The translations under genes were made by a program, and so were the position numbers. From contig NZ_LHUR01000031.1 in assembly GCF_001263795.1 (NCBI RefSeq), forward strand, positions 62,001 through 126,000: a stretch of 64,000 nt of DNA, written 5' to 3'. The DNA is from Clostridium homopropionicum DSM 5847 (GTDB lineage Bacteria; Bacillota; Clostridia; Clostridiales; Clostridiaceae). The notes beneath the pieces are model-generated. The model had not been told where the DNA came from. It made no database searches and saw only the letters and a list, made by a program, of their open reading frames with translations. Below, piece by piece: positions 63,797 through 64,000 of the stretch. The first letter of the stretch is position 1, and each line of letters starts with the position of its first letter.

Positions 63797-64000
63797 CTAT
63801 AAGGTTCTTTTGACTTTATAGATTTTTATTTTCCAAGGCCTATCATTGATATATCTTACTATCCTCATGCCATAGATTTTATCTTCAAACTGATAGACAA
63901 GCTCACAATTTTCTTTTAAAAATTTGTTCATATCTTCATAGTAGCTTAAACTTCCATATAATCCATCCCATCTGGGTTTCTCTTTATAGATTACTTCCAT
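63797..64000 (-). CDS. C-terminal end of an unknown protein, possibly partial
   Basis: A minus-strand frame open to the window edge (67 aa visible, with an ATG exactly at the edge). It ends in YGMRIVRYINDRPWKIKIYK, which resembles the tail of polyprenyl-linked-sugar glycosyltransferases, though the match is weak. A hairpin (ATCTATAAG/CTTTATAGAT, about 63798-63826) over its end may be the terminator for both convergent genes. It may continue beyond the window. Confidence 0.45.
   Translation of the reverse strand: MEVIYKEKPRWDGLYGSLSYYEDMNKFLKENCELVYQFEDKIYGMRIVRYINDRPWKIKIYKVKRTL

Noticed and set aside
1-64000. tRNA, rRNA, CRISPR, prophage or IS element
   Set aside because: I saw no cloverleaf, rRNA consensus, spaced direct repeats, integrase or IS ends by eye; a covariance-model search would be needed to exclude a missed tRNA.

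Overview
The window looks like chromosomal DNA of a low-G+C, anaerobic, spore-forming Firmicute, most likely a Clostridium in the broad sense. The support is AT-rich codon use, strong AGGAGG-type ribosome sites, spore maturation genes spmA/spmB, an acetoacetate/butyrate-type CoA-transferase, a Met T-box, an FMN riboswitch and the tatD-yabE-rnmV-rsmA gene order. I saw no rRNA or tRNA gene, CRISPR array, prophage or complete insertion sequence. The only mobile-type gene is a REP-associated (Y1) transposase.

Region 1 (1-6289, minus strand) is a Ter-type stress operon. Reading with transcription it holds a TIM-barrel C-C lyase, a PRTase-TRSP protein, a StiP/PELOTA protein, a HAD phosphatase and three TerD paralogues, the last cut by the window edge. 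Its partner module, a YceG-like protein plus TelA, lies at 15166-18787; this YceG has three repeat units and a GC-rich palindromic repeat array inside the gene. Between them (7222-14862) is what looks like a small sigma-54 regulon: a CoA-transferase pair, a second orphan A subunit, a 10-helix membrane protein, a CBS-AAA+-Fis activator and a Cache-HAMP sensor. Three -24/-12 promoters and four copies of one candidate activator site tie these together.

Region 2 (18861-38520) is mostly housekeeping: MgtC, Mrp, three unknown envelope or secreted proteins (one very His/Asp/Glu-rich), rsmA-rnmV-yabE-tatD, a DUF445 protein, metG under a T-box, and a two-component system followed by a lipoprotein and a polysaccharide deacetylase. 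Region 3 (38548-52690) holds type-4 uracil-DNA glycosylase, a chemoreceptor with a sigma-D-like promoter, a MATE pump, thrB, an ABC-2 exporter, spmAB, the RAYT transposase and the ribDE-BA-H operon under an FMN riboswitch.

Region 4 (53405-57849) is a sulfur-transfer cluster: two half-size YeeE/YedE channels around two near-identical tandem TusA genes, a thioredoxin-reductase-like protein with an unusual thioredoxin-like tail, a divergent LysR regulator and a third TusA. Region 5 (58003-64000) has a DegT-type aminotransferase, a DPM1-like glycosyltransferase, an ATP-grasp ligase and an NMT1/SsuA-type ABC importer, probably one operon of unknown product.

The most unusual feature crosses region boundaries. 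A GGGACAGTCCC-like word occurs at least 18 times as the 8-mer GGGACAGT or its complement, both as paired hairpins between genes and, in frame, inside at least nine genes. A RAYT transposase gene with a variant of the same word in its leader is the obvious candidate partner.
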